From Algiphilus sp965216485 (GTDB lineage Bacteria > Pseudomonadota > Gammaproteobacteria > Nevskiales > Nevskiaceae), in assembly GCF_965216485.1 (NCBI RefSeq), contig NZ_OZ244162.1, positions 1,426,001 to 1,490,000 of the forward strand: a stretch of DNA of 64,000 nt. Direction: 5' to 3'. Within the stretch, counting starts at the first letter, position 1. The number at the start of each line of letters is the position of its first letter. The notes under the pieces are model-generated. The model was not told the origin of the DNA and did no database searches. It saw nothing but the letters and a program-made list of their open reading frames with translations. The position numbers were made by a program, and so were the translations under genes. Positions 52,882-61,548 of this stretch are shown one piece after another.

Positions 52882-54476
52882 ATCCTCATCCGCCCGATGT
52901 GGCGACCCTGCACCCACCCGCGGTGATCGACTGCATCAATCCCGCCACCGGAGCGCCATTGGGGCAGATGCCGGTGGCCGACTCGAAGGCAGTGACGGCT
53001 GCGGTGGAACGCGCCCGCAAGGCCCAGCAGCAATGGGCGAAGAGCGGCTTCCGGCAGCGCCGCGCGGTGCTTCAGCGCATGCTGCAAACCATCCTGGACG
53101 AGACCGACAGCCTGTGCGAGGCCATCGTGCAGGATGCCGGCAAGACCTGGGAGAACGCACTGCTCGGCGAGATCATGCCGGTGTGCAACAAGATCCGCTG
53201 GGTCATCCGCAACGGCGAGAAACACCTGCGCAGCGAGAAGGTGCCCTCGGGTCTGCTGCTGCACAAGAAGGGCCGCATCGAATACCGGCCGCTGGGCGTG
53301 GTGGCCTGCATCGTGCCCTGGAACTATCCCTTCCAGAACATCTTCGGCTCGCTGGTTGCGCCGCTCATGGCCGGCAACGCGGTGGTCATCAAGGCCTCCG
53401 AGGCAGTGGCCTGGTCGACGCAGCGCTTTGCCCGCGTGATCGAGGATGCGCTCACCGCGGAGGGCTTTTCCGCCGATACCGTGCAGATCCTCAATGGCTA
53501 TGGCGACACCGGCGCCGCGCTGGTGCGCAGCCGCGTGCAGAAGATCCTGTTCATCGGCTCGGTGGCCAATGGTCGTCGCATCATCGAGGGCAGTGCCGAG
53601 CATCTGACGCCGGTGGTCATGGAGCTGGGCGGCAAGGACCCGATGATCATCTGTGACGACGCGCATCTGGAACAGGCGGTGCATGCCGCCCTGGGGGGGT
53701 GCTTCATCAACCTGGGGCAGAACTGCGTGGCCTCGGAGCGCATCATCGTCCACCGCGGCATCTACGATGCCTTCGTGGCCGCTGTGCGCGCGCGCGCGGA
53801 GCCGCTACGCCAGGGTGTACCGACGGTGCCCGGCACGCTCGACGTCGGCGCCATGACGACCGCGCAGCAGGTCGCCATCGTCGATGCACTGGTGCAGGAC
53901 GCCATCGCGCAGGGCGCGCGCGCCGTGGTGGGCGGTTGCCGCCCGACCGACACGCCCGGTAACTACTACCCACCGACCGTGCTGGTGGATGTCACCCCTG
54001 CCATGCGTATCGCGCAGGAGGAGGTCTTCGGGCCGGTCATGCTGATCTTCCGTGCCGAGGACGATGCAGAGGCCATCGCCATCGCCAACGGTACCGACTT
54101 TGGCCTGCAGTCCTCGGTGTTCAGCCGGGATCGCACCCGTGCGGAGACCATCGCCGCGGCCCTTGAGGCAGGGGCCAGCTGCATCAATGATTTCGGCCTG
54201 TGCTACCTCAATCAGGACCTGCCCTTCGGTGGGGTCAAGTACTCGGGTTTCGGCCGCATGAATGGGCGCGATGGGCTACGCGCCTATACCAACCCCAAGG
54301 CGGTGCTTACCGACCGCTGGCCGCTGGCGATTCCGGCACGGCTCTACCCCGTAGGGACAAAGGATTACGACAAGGCCCGCGAGACGCTGCGGCTGCTGTT
54401 TCGCCGCCGCTGGCGTGACCGGGTGCGCAGCCTGTTCGCACTGATGGGATTAGGTACTGGGAAGAAGGAGGCCTGA
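52866..54476 (+). CDS. Aldehyde dehydrogenase (NAD(P)+)
   Basis: 536 residues. Catalytic Glu lies in VMELGGKDPMI and catalytic Cys in NLGQNCVASER; CIVPWNYPFQNIFGS is the Asn-containing oxyanion segment, and ATGPVM-like EEVFGPVMLIFRAE follows. A C-terminal extension after the ALDH core (RETLRLLFRRRWRDRVRSLF) is amphipathic and basic and may touch the membrane. Its start lies within the 3' end of the GMC gene. It would take the aldehyde made by the GMC enzyme to the acid, ready for CoA ligation. Confidence 0.87.
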   Translation: MSLSVNPHPPDVATLHPPAVIDCINPATGAPLGQMPVADSKAVTAAVERARKAQQQWAKSGFRQRRAVLQRMLQTILDETDSLCEAIVQDAGKTWENALLGEIMPVCNKIRWVIRNGEKHLRSEKVPSGLLLHKKGRIEYRPLGVVACIVPWNYPFQNIFGSLVAPLMAGNAVVIKASEAVAWSTQRFARVIEDALTAEGFSADTVQILNGYGDTGAALVRSRVQKILFIGSVANGRRIIEGSAEHLTPVVMELGGKDPMIICDDAHLEQAVHAALGGCFINLGQNCVASERIIVHRGIYDAFVAAVRARAEPLRQGVPTVPGTLDVGAMTTAQQVAIVDALVQDAIAQGARAVVGGCRPTDTPGNYYPPTVLVDVTPAMRIAQEEVFGPVMLIFRAEDDAEAIAIANGTDFGLQSSVFSRDRTRAETIAAALEAGASCINDFGLCYLNQDLPFGGVKYSGFGRMNGRDGLRAYTNPKAVLTDRWPLAIPARLYPVGTKDYDKARETLRLLFRRRWRDRVRSLFALMGLGTGKKEA

Positions 54477-54479
54477 ACC

Positions 54480-55154
54480 ATGGATAGTGTCTTCATTGCT
54501 GCCTGGGTGGCGATTCTGGCCTTCGATGGCCTGCTGATGGCAGGTCTGAACTGGGCCGCGACCTCCCCCCCGCTGAATCAATACCGCGTGCGCACGCCGG
54601 GCGTGAACAGCTTCTCGAAGGCCAAGAAGCTGATCAATACCCATCTCAACAATCTCCTCGCGCTGCTCATCTTCATCGCCTTTCTCTACCACCTGGGCGA
54701 CACCGTCTTGTATGCGCAATGGCCGGGAGCAGCCCACTTCCTGGGCGAGACCCTGGGTGTACTGCTGCTCTACGACTTTGCCTACTACTTCTATCACCGC
54801 GGCCTGCATCATCCGAAGCTGATGCGCTACATCCACGGCGTGCATCACAAGGTGCGCTATCCCACCGCCAGCGAAAGCATCTACCTGCATCCGCTGGAAC
54901 AGATGGGGGCTCTGGGGCTGCTGCTGGCCTCGATGTGGGTGCTGGGGCCGATCAGCACGGCCTCTTTCCTGGCGATCTTCTTCGTTTATTCGACCGCCAA
55001 CATCATCGTGCACGCCAATGTCGCCTTTCCGCACCCGGCCTTCCGGCTGTTCAATTTCTGGGTGCACAAGCACGACATCCATCACGACAAGTTCCGCTAC
55101 AACTACGCCTCGATCTTTCCGTTCTGGGATCAGGCCTTCGGTACCTACCAATAG
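54480..55154 (+). CDS. Fatty acid hydroxylase / sterol desaturase superfamily membrane protein
   Basis: 224 residues with four hydrophobic segments and the di-iron histidine boxes YHRGLHH, HGVHHKV and HKHDIHHD, spaced as in the ERG3/ERG25-like superfamily. The family inserts oxygen into or desaturates lipids and sterols at the membrane. Only 3 bp separate it from the ALDH gene and 8 bp from the 3beta-HSD-like gene. Hydroxylation of a sterol or alkyl chain before oxidation by the GMC and ALDH proteins would make chemical sense, but the substrate is not known. Confidence 0.84.
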   Translation: MDSVFIAAWVAILAFDGLLMAGLNWAATSPPLNQYRVRTPGVNSFSKAKKLINTHLNNLLALLIFIAFLYHLGDTVLYAQWPGAAHFLGETLGVLLLYDFAYYFYHRGLHHPKLMRYIHGVHHKVRYPTASESIYLHPLEQMGALGLLLASMWVLGPISTASFLAIFFVYSTANIIVHANVAFPHPAFRLFNFWVHKHDIHHDKFRYNYASIFPFWDQAFGTYQ

Positions 55155-55162
55155 GAAGGATC

Positions 55163-56206
55163 ATGAGCACGCATCGCAATATTCTCATCACCGGCGGCAA
55201 CGGCTTCGTGGGACGCGCGCTGACGGAAGCCTTTTTGGCCCAAGGGCATGCGGTGACCGTACTGGACACCGTTGACAGCAACCTCGCGCCGGGCGCGCGC
55301 TTCATCCAGTGCGATCTGCGCGACGCAGCAGCGGTGTCCGCCGCCTGCGAAGGCATCGATAGCGTCATCCACAATGCCTCCATGGTGCACACGCGCAACA
55401 GCCGCGTGGCGGATATCTGGGCCGTGAACCACACCGGCAGCCTCAACGTACTGGAAGGCTGCCGCGCCCACGGCGTGCAGCGGCTGCTGTACATGAGCTC
55501 CGCCAGTACGGTCTACGAGGGCGAAGATATCGAGAACGGGGATGAAATGCTGCCGTATTCCCGCATCTCGCAGGCGCCCTATGCCGACAGCAAAATCCAG
55601 GCGGAAAAGGAGTTGCTGGCGGCCTCGGGGGGGCAGGGGCCCTTGATCTGCGCCATTCGTCCACATGTGGTCTTCGGGCCCGGTGATAACCGCTTCATCC
55701 CGGCGGTGTTGGAGAAGGCCGCGGCGGGCAAGCTCAAACGCGCCGTTGGCGACCGTGACAAGTTGTCCGATTTCACCTATATCGACAACCTGGTGGAGGC
55801 CGTTGTGGCGGCCGAGGCACGCCTGACCCCGGAAAACGATCTGGGCGGCAAGGCCTATTTCGTGACCAACGGTGAGCCGATGGCCTTCTTCGACTTCATC
55901 GAGAAGCTCATCGTCGAACTCGGCTATCCGCCCATCCGCAGCAAGGTGCCGTACTGGTTGGCCTACAGCGTGGCCGCCATTGCCGAAACGGTGGATACCC
56001 TGCGCGGCGGCACCCTCAATGGCGAAAATGGCCTGAGCCGCTTTGCCGTGCGCTACATGATGACGCACCACTACTTCGATATCGGACGCGCGCGCCGCGA
56101 GCTGGACTGGGAACCCCGGATCTCACTCGAAGAGGGGATTCGGCGCACGGCAGCGGCCTGGTCCCATAAGGCAGCGCAGGCCAAGCCCGCATTGGCGATG
56201 CGTTGA
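55163..56206 (+). CDS. 3beta-hydroxysteroid dehydrogenase/isomerase-like extended SDR
   Basis: 347 residues from the ATG at 55163, with AGGAAGGA 4-11 bp upstream; a long upstream extension is rejected since it overlaps the hydroxylase. Motifs: TGGNGFVGRALTEAF (GxxGxxG), VIHNASMVHTRN, LYMSSASTVYEG and YADSKIQAEKELL (YxxxK near residue 143), then IRPHVVFGPGD. Typical of 3beta-HSD/sterol-4alpha-carboxylate dehydrogenases. It may oxidise a 3beta-hydroxysteroid to the 3-ketone, the first step of sterol catabolism. A second, weaker 3beta-HSD-like protein is at 5761-6810. Confidence 0.83.
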   Translation: MSTHRNILITGGNGFVGRALTEAFLAQGHAVTVLDTVDSNLAPGARFIQCDLRDAAAVSAACEGIDSVIHNASMVHTRNSRVADIWAVNHTGSLNVLEGCRAHGVQRLLYMSSASTVYEGEDIENGDEMLPYSRISQAPYADSKIQAEKELLAASGGQGPLICAIRPHVVFGPGDNRFIPAVLEKAAAGKLKRAVGDRDKLSDFTYIDNLVEAVVAAEARLTPENDLGGKAYFVTNGEPMAFFDFIEKLIVELGYPPIRSKVPYWLAYSVAAIAETVDTLRGGTLNGENGLSRFAVRYMMTHHYFDIGRARRELDWEPRISLEEGIRRTAAAWSHKAAQAKPALAMR

Positions 56207-56217
56207 TGCGGCACACG

Positions 56218-56248
56218 AGGGGGGTGGTGCTGCGCGCGCCACCCCCTT
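56218..56248 (+). terminator. Hairpin after the 3beta-HSD-like gene
   Basis: AGGGGG(G)TGG, an 11-nt loop, then CCACCCCCTT: nine or ten pairs with one bulged G, 11 bp behind the stop. Only two Ts follow, so it is a weak intrinsic terminator at best. Confidence 0.45.
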
Positions 56249-56297
56249 GCCGAAGCGCGATGTCGATGGCGTCGCCTGGCCCTGAAGGAGAGCAACG

Positions 56298-57239
56298 ATG
56301 AGTCGATGGACCGCGTCGGATATGCCGGATCTGCACGGCAAGACCGTGCTTGTCACCGGCGCCAACGCCGGCCTCGGCCTGGCGACGGTCCAGGCCTTCG
56401 CTGCGCGCCGCGCCACGGTGGTGATGGCCTGCCGCGATCGCGGCAAGGCGGAGCGGGCGCGCGACGGCGTCCTTCAGGCGCAGCCCGACGCGCGGCTCGA
56501 ACTCCTCGACCTCGATCTGGCTGACCTGGGCTCGGTCCAGCGCGCGGCGGAACGCTTCCGCGCGCAGCATGACGCGCTCGATATCCTGTGTAACAACGCG
56601 GGCGTCCTGGGCTTGCCGCTGCGCCACACCAGGGATGGTTTCGAGATGCTTTTCGGCGTAAACCATCTCGGTCATTTCGCTTTCACGGCACACCTGCTGC
56701 CGGCACTGCGTCAGGCGGCGGCAGCGCGGGTGGTCACGGTCTCGAGTATCACGCACCGCCGCGCCCGCCTGCCCATGGACGATCTGAACTGGGTGGCGCG
56801 GCCGTATCGCAAGGCCGCCGCCTACGGTCAGTCCAAGCTGGCCAATCTGCTGTTCATGCGCGAACTGCATCGCCGCTTGCAGGTGGCGGGCTTGCCCGTT
56901 CGCAGCGTGGCCGCGCATCCCGGCATCGCCGCCACCGAGATTGCGGACAACATGGGCGCCCTGCTGCCCAAGGCATTGCAGCCTCTCTGGAAGTACGTCA
57001 TCGCGATCAACAATCGCACTCTGGCGCAGCCCGCTGCGATGGGGGTGCTGCCAACGCTGTTCGCAGCCACGGATGAGACGGTGGAGGGTGGCGCGCTCTA
57101 CGGCCCGGACGGCTGGTTCCAGATTCGTGGCTACCCCAAGCCGGTGCAGCCTTCTGCGCGCGCCTGCGACGATGCGCTGGGTCGCGCGCTGTGGACCCAA
57201 TCCGAGGCGCTGACCGGCGTGACATGGGCTTTCGCCTAG
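56298..57239 (+). CDS. Retinol-dehydrogenase-like short-chain dehydrogenase
   Basis: 313 residues. SDR of the RDH/WWOX-like group: TGANAGLGLATVQAF, CNNAGVLGLPL, FGVNHLGHFAFTAHLLP, VTVSSITHRRARL (catalytic Ser) and YGQSKLANLLFMRELHRRL (YxxxK). NADP preference is suggested by the basic residue pattern after the second strand (ACRDRGKAERARD). Its substrate, likely a hydrophobic alcohol or ketone, cannot be named. AAGGAG precedes the ATG. It stands apart from the genes on both sides (91 bp and 182 bp gaps). Confidence 0.82.
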   Translation: MSRWTASDMPDLHGKTVLVTGANAGLGLATVQAFAARRATVVMACRDRGKAERARDGVLQAQPDARLELLDLDLADLGSVQRAAERFRAQHDALDILCNNAGVLGLPLRHTRDGFEMLFGVNHLGHFAFTAHLLPALRQAAAARVVTVSSITHRRARLPMDDLNWVARPYRKAAAYGQSKLANLLFMRELHRRLQVAGLPVRSVAAHPGIAATEIADNMGALLPKALQPLWKYVIAINNRTLAQPAAMGVLPTLFAATDETVEGGALYGPDGWFQIRGYPKPVQPSARACDDALGRALWTQSEALTGVTWAFA

Positions 57240-57305
57240 CGACCCGGGAAAGCGCCCAGGCCCGGGCGCGGAAGCCCTCACCCATTTGCAGCATGCGATG
57301 GAGCG

Positions 57306-57329
57306 GGTAGGGCCGCTAGTTTTCCTACC
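57306..57329. promoter_or_regulatory. Inverted repeat upstream of the CoA-transferase operon
   Basis: GGTAGG-N12-CCTACC lies about 93 bp before the CaiB-like ATG in a 182-bp gene-free gap. A TTTTCC run fills part of the loop. It could be an operator or the terminator of the SDR gene; no consensus promoter is evident. Confidence 0.35.
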
Positions 57330-57421
57330 GTGTCGCAACTCCGGGAAGGGGGGTACCTTTGATGGCGCCCCGCCGGTGTCGCGGCGGCAACCCACAACCG
57401 CACAGCACGGTGGAGACATAG

Positions 57422-59893
57422 ATGGCAGCTGTCCTCGAAAACCTCAAGGTGCTTGACCTCACATGGGGTATTGCCGGACCCATGACGACCATGCTCATGG
57501 CCGATCACGGCGCCGACGTGACCAAGATCGAGCCCCCCGGTGGCGATCCCTATCGCAATCAGATGGGCTACAAGGTCTGGCAGCGCGGGAAGAAGCGCGC
57601 CGAGCTGGACCTCAAGAACGCGGAGGACCGCGACGTCTTCCTGGCGCTGGTCGATCAGGCCGATGTCCTGGTGGAGAGCTATGCCCCCGGCGTGACGCAG
57701 CGCCTGGGCATCGACTACGACACCCTCAAGGCGCGCAATCCGCGCCTCGTCTACTGCTCCATCACCGGCTACGGCCGTGAGACCGAGCACAGCGACCGTC
57801 CCGCCTATGACGCGCTTGTCATGGCGCGCACCGGCATGATGTGGGAGCAGCGCGGCTGGCCCGAAGGCGCGCTCAACCATCTCGCCGGACGGCCGGATCC
57901 CTTTGAGGATGCCGAGATTCCCACCGAGTGGACGCAGGGCGCCGACCGCGAAGGGCCGCTGTTCCCAGCCTCGCACTGGCCGAGCCTGGGCGCTTTCTTC
58001 AACGCCTCGCTGGGCATCAGCGCGGCGCTGCGCGCGCGCGAGCACACCGGTCGCGGCCAGCATGTCGAGACCTCGCTGCTGCAGGGCGTCTTCGCCGGCT
58101 GTGCCGGTGTCTGGCAGCGCGCCGAGAATATCGACGTCGACGGCTTCGATTCCTGGATTCTGTGCAGCCGCTCGCCGAAGGGGCACTTCCAGTGCCGCGA
58201 CGAGCGCTGGATTCACAACTGGGTGCCCAACCCGCGCTTCATTCTCGAAGCCTCCAAGGGCGACACGCTGGAGTCCAATCCGGACCTGTCCGTGCAGAAC
58301 GACCCGGACCGCTTCGGCACCGGGCCGGAAGAGCTGCTGGTGATGGCGCACTACCATCCGATCCTGCAGGAGGCGGTCTCCAAGTTCACCGCCGATGAGT
58401 GGGTCGAGGCCGCTGCCAAGGGCGGCATGACGATGCAGGACGTGCGCTCGGTGGAACAATCACTGGCCGACCCGCTGTTCCTCAAGGACGGCTGCGTGGC
58501 CGAGTTCGAAGACCCCGAACTGGGCACCATCCGCAGCGTCGGCGCCACCTACAAGATGAGCAAGAACCCGGCGACGATCAATCACCGGGTGGCCAAGGTC
58601 GGCGAACATACCGACGAGATCAAGCGCCTTGCCAAGAGCGGCGGTGCGCCGGCGCCGGCCGAGCAGAAGGCCGGTGGCAGTCTGAGCGCCCCGCTGGAAG
58701 GCGTGAAGGTGCTCGACCTGGGCATGGCCATTGCCGGTCCCTTCGGCTGTCAGCTGCTGTCGGATCTGGGGGCCGAGGTCATCAAGGTCAACGGTCTCTA
58801 CGACATGTTCTGGCACCGGGTGCATATCGCCTACATGTCGAACCGCGGCAAGAAGAGCATCACGCTCAACGTCAAGGATCCGCGCTCGATGGAGGTGCTG
58901 CACAAGCTGGTGCAGGAAGCCGACGTCGTGCATCACAACATGCGCTACGACGCCGCCGAGCGCCTGAAGATCGACTACGAGAGCCTCAAGCAGGTCAATC
59001 CGAAGCTCATCTACTGCCATACGCGCGGCTTCGAGACCGGCCCGCGTCAGCCGCTGCCCGGCAACGATCAGACCGGCGCCTGCCTGACCGGCATCCAGTA
59101 CGAGGACGGCGGCATGCACAACGGTGGCAGGCCGCTGTGGAGCTTCACCTCCTTCGGCGATACGGGTAACGGCTTCCTGTCGGCGGTGGCAGTCATCCAG
59201 GCGCTGTACCACCGCGACCGCACGGGCGAGGGCCAGTTCGTGGATACCTCCATCGTCAATGCCGGTCTGCTCAATACCTCCTACGCCGTGGCCAAGCCGG
59301 ACGGCACCGGCTTTGATCGTCCCAAGATCGACGGCCAACAGTTCGGGTATTCGGCCGGTCATCGCGTCTACGCCACCAAGCAGGGCTGGCTCTGCATGGT
59401 GCTGGCCAACGAGAGCCACTGGGATGCGCTGTTTACCACCCTGGGTCTGGCCGAGCTGGCCGCTGATAGCCGCTTTGCCGATGCCGAGGCGCGCGCCGCC
59501 AACGACGCCGAACTGGCGCGTCTGATCGGCGAGCGCCTGGCAGCCGATACCGCCGAGCAGTGGTTCCAGCGCCTGGATGTCGCCGGCGTACCGGTCGAGA
59601 TCGTCTCCGAGACCTTCTCGCTCGGTGTGCATGACAACCCTGAGTTCAAGAAGCGGCAGTGGGTGACTTCCTTCGATCATCCGCACGTCGGCAAGCTCGA
59701 CCAGATCGGCCTGCTGGTCGATCTCTCCGATACGCCAGGACGCATCGGGAGCCGGCCGCTGATCGTCGGTGAGCACACCAAGGAAATCCTGGCCGGGATG
59801 GGCTACACCGAAGCGCAGATGGACGAGCTGGAAGAGCAGTTCGCCATCGGCTATGCCGGCATGCCGCGCATGCCGACCCGCCCTGCGGCCTAG
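57422..59893 (+). CDS. Tandem-domain class III CoA-transferase (CaiB/BaiF fusion)
   Basis: 823 residues, about twice the usual length. Two CaiB-type halves follow each other: the first from LKVLDLTWGIAGPMTTMLMA with GADVTKIEPPGGDPYR, the second, after an Ala/Pro/Gly-rich linker near residue 415, from VKVLDLGMAIAGPFGCQLL with GAEVIKVNG. Both keep an Asp in the place of the catalytic residue (YDALVMARTG; NDQTGACLTG). Class III enzymes are interlocked dimers, so the fusion may be a single-chain pseudo-dimer. It moves CoA between acids, here probably steroid side-chain acids, given the following Ltp2/DUF35 pair. Confidence 0.84.
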   Translation: MAAVLENLKVLDLTWGIAGPMTTMLMADHGADVTKIEPPGGDPYRNQMGYKVWQRGKKRAELDLKNAEDRDVFLALVDQADVLVESYAPGVTQRLGIDYDTLKARNPRLVYCSITGYGRETEHSDRPAYDALVMARTGMMWEQRGWPEGALNHLAGRPDPFEDAEIPTEWTQGADREGPLFPASHWPSLGAFFNASLGISAALRAREHTGRGQHVETSLLQGVFAGCAGVWQRAENIDVDGFDSWILCSRSPKGHFQCRDERWIHNWVPNPRFILEASKGDTLESNPDLSVQNDPDRFGTGPEELLVMAHYHPILQEAVSKFTADEWVEAAAKGGMTMQDVRSVEQSLADPLFLKDGCVAEFEDPELGTIRSVGATYKMSKNPATINHRVAKVGEHTDEIKRLAKSGGAPAPAEQKAGGSLSAPLEGVKVLDLGMAIAGPFGCQLLSDLGAEVIKVNGLYDMFWHRVHIAYMSNRGKKSITLNVKDPRSMEVLHKLVQEADVVHHNMRYDAAERLKIDYESLKQVNPKLIYCHTRGFETGPRQPLPGNDQTGACLTGIQYEDGGMHNGGRPLWSFTSFGDTGNGFLSAVAVIQALYHRDRTGEGQFVDTSIVNAGLLNTSYAVAKPDGTGFDRPKIDGQQFGYSAGHRVYATKQGWLCMVLANESHWDALFTTLGLAELAADSRFADAEARAANDAELARLIGERLAADTAEQWFQRLDVAGVPVEIVSETFSLGVHDNPEFKKRQWVTSFDHPHVGKLDQIGLLVDLSDTPGRIGSRPLIVGEHTKEILAGMGYTEAQMDELEEQFAIGYAGMPRMPTRPAA

Positions 59894-59904
59894 TTGGCCT
59901 CGCA

Positions 59905-59933
59905 ACCGGGCCGCGCCACGCGCGCGGCCCGGT
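59905..59933 (+). terminator. Perfect 11-bp hairpin after the CoA-transferase gene
   Basis: ACCGGGCCGCG, loop CCACGCG, CGCGGCCCGGT, starting 12 bp behind the stop. It is the strongest stem in the window but has no T-run. It may separate the CoA-transferase from the DUF35/thiolase unit or stabilise the message. Confidence 0.5.
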
Positions 59934-59968
59934 CCACCGCTGTACGCACACCACCACCATAGGCGTTC

Positions 59969-60388
59969 ATGAGCAACGAAGAAAAACCGACCCGGTTGGC
60001 ACCCATCGTCACACCGGACGCCAAGTTCTTTTGGGAAGCCGCGGACCGCGAGGAACTGGTCTGCCAACGCAGCCGGGCGACGGGCAAATTCCTGTTTCCG
60101 CCGCGGCCGATGTGCCCGGAGACGCACAGTCTCGACATCGAAGTCGCGCCGCTGTCCGGCCGCGGCAAGGTGGTGAGCTGGGTCAAGCCGGTGCATCCGC
60201 CGGCCTTCGGCTTCAAGGAGCCGCCGACGGTGGCGGTCATCGAGCTGGAAGAAGGCGTGCGCTTCGTGACCAATGTCATCGACATTGCCTTTGAAGACAT
60301 CACCAAGGACATGCCCGTCGAGGTGTGCTTCGTGCCCACCATGAACAACCACAAGGTGCCGGTCTTCCGTCCGGCAGAAGGCAAGTAA
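59969..60388 (+). CDS. DUF35 OB-fold protein with degenerate zinc ribbon (ChsH2-DUF35-like)
   Basis: 139 residues. The zinc-ribbon region reads LVCQRSRATGKF and PMCPETHSL: Cys32 and Cys49 remain, while the second Cys of each CxxC pair is replaced by Ser and Thr, so zinc binding is doubtful. The OB-fold follows (GRGKVVSWVKPVHPP; PPTVAVIELEEGVRFVTNVI). Such proteins partner Ltp2-type aldolases in steroid side-chain cleavage, and the next gene, 3 bp away, encodes just such a thiolase-fold protein. Confidence 0.84.
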   Translation: MSNEEKPTRLAPIVTPDAKFFWEAADREELVCQRSRATGKFLFPPRPMCPETHSLDIEVAPLSGRGKVVSWVKPVHPPAFGFKEPPTVAVIELEEGVRFVTNVIDIAFEDITKDMPVEVCFVPTMNNHKVPVFRPAEGK

Positions 60389-60391
60389 TCC

Positions 60392-61546
60392 ATGGCACAG
60401 CGACACGCCGCCATCGCCGGCATCGGCGCTACCGAATTCTCGAAGGAGTCCGGCCGCAGTGAACTGCAGCTGGCCGCCGAGTGCGCCCTGGCTGCCTGCC
60501 AGGACGCCGGCGTCTCGCCGCACGATATCGACGGCATGATCACCTTCACCATCGACAACAGCGACGAAATCAATCTCGCGCGCTCGCTCGGGGTGAAGGA
60601 TCTGGCCTATTCCGGGCGCATCCCGGGCGGTGGCGCGGCCGCCGCCGCGACGCTCTATCACGCCATGTCGTTGATCGACGCCGGTGTCAGCGAGAACGTG
60701 CTGATCTGGCGCGCGATGAATGAGCGCTCGCAGTACCGCTTCGGCCAGAACCAGCAGCAGCAGGTACAGGCCGGCAACAGCACCGGCTCGCTGATGTGGT
60801 GCGTGCCCTTCGGCGCCATGACGCCCGGCTCCTGGGCCGCGCTGGCGGCGCGCCCCTATATGGAGGCTTATGGTCTGACCAATGCCGATTTCGGGCATCT
60901 GTCGGTGCAGCAGCGCGCCTATGCCGCCACCAATCCGAATGCCTGGTTCTACGAGCGGCCGATCACGCACGCGGATCACCAGCAGTCGCGCTGGATCGTC
61001 GAACCGGTGCTGCGCCTGCTCGACTGCTGTCAGGAGTCGGACGGCGGTGTGGCCATTCTGGTGACCTCGCTGGAGCGCGCCCGCGACCTGCGCCAGCCGC
61101 CGGTGCGCATCCTCGGGGCGACGCAGTCGATTCCGTACAACGTCGAGGTGATCTCCAACTACTACCACGACGATCTCACCGTCATGCCCGAGGCCGAAGG
61201 TACCGCTCGTCGTCTGTGGAAGCAGACCGGCCTGCAGCCTTCCGACATGCAGGCAGCGATGATCTACGACGCCTTCACGCCGCAGGTGTTCATGCAGCTG
61301 GAAGCCTTCGGCTTCTGCGGCCGGGGTGAGGCTGCCGCCTTCGTCAAGGAGGGCCAGACCGGACCGAAGGGTCGGCTGCCCGTGAATACCCACGGCGGCC
61401 TGCTGGGCGAGGCCTATATCCACGGCATGAACAGCATGGCCGAGGGCATCCGCCAGATTCGTGGCAGCGCGGTCAACCAGATCGATGGCGCCGAGAACAT
61501 TCTGGTGACCTCCGGCATGGCCGGCGCGGTGCTGGGCAAGGCCTAG
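60392..61546 (+). CDS. Ltp2-like thiolase-fold protein lacking the nucleophilic Cys (probable steroid side-chain retro-aldolase)
   Basis: 384 residues of the SCP2-thiolase/Ltp family. At the nucleophile position (about residue 82) the sequence is RIPGGGAAAAATLYH: no Cys, so it cannot be a normal thiolase. The family aldolase Ltp2, paired with a DUF35 protein, cleaves 17-hydroxy-steroid-22-oyl-CoA by a retro-aldol reaction using tyrosines. Candidate tyrosines here are in MIYDAFTPQVF and EAYIHGMN. The C-terminal LVTSGMAGAVLGKA also lacks a Cys. Next to the DUF35 gene and the hydrolase gene; side-chain release from the steroid nucleus is the best guess. Confidence 0.8.
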   Translation: MAQRHAAIAGIGATEFSKESGRSELQLAAECALAACQDAGVSPHDIDGMITFTIDNSDEINLARSLGVKDLAYSGRIPGGGAAAAATLYHAMSLIDAGVSENVLIWRAMNERSQYRFGQNQQQQVQAGNSTGSLMWCVPFGAMTPGSWAALAARPYMEAYGLTNADFGHLSVQQRAYAATNPNAWFYERPITHADHQQSRWIVEPVLRLLDCCQESDGGVAILVTSLERARDLRQPPVRILGATQSIPYNVEVISNYYHDDLTVMPEAEGTARRLWKQTGLQPSDMQAAMIYDAFTPQVFMQLEAFGFCGRGEAAAFVKEGQTGPKGRLPVNTHGGLLGEAYIHGMNSMAEGIRQIRGSAVNQIDGAENILVTSGMAGAVLGKA

Positions 61547-61548
61547 CA

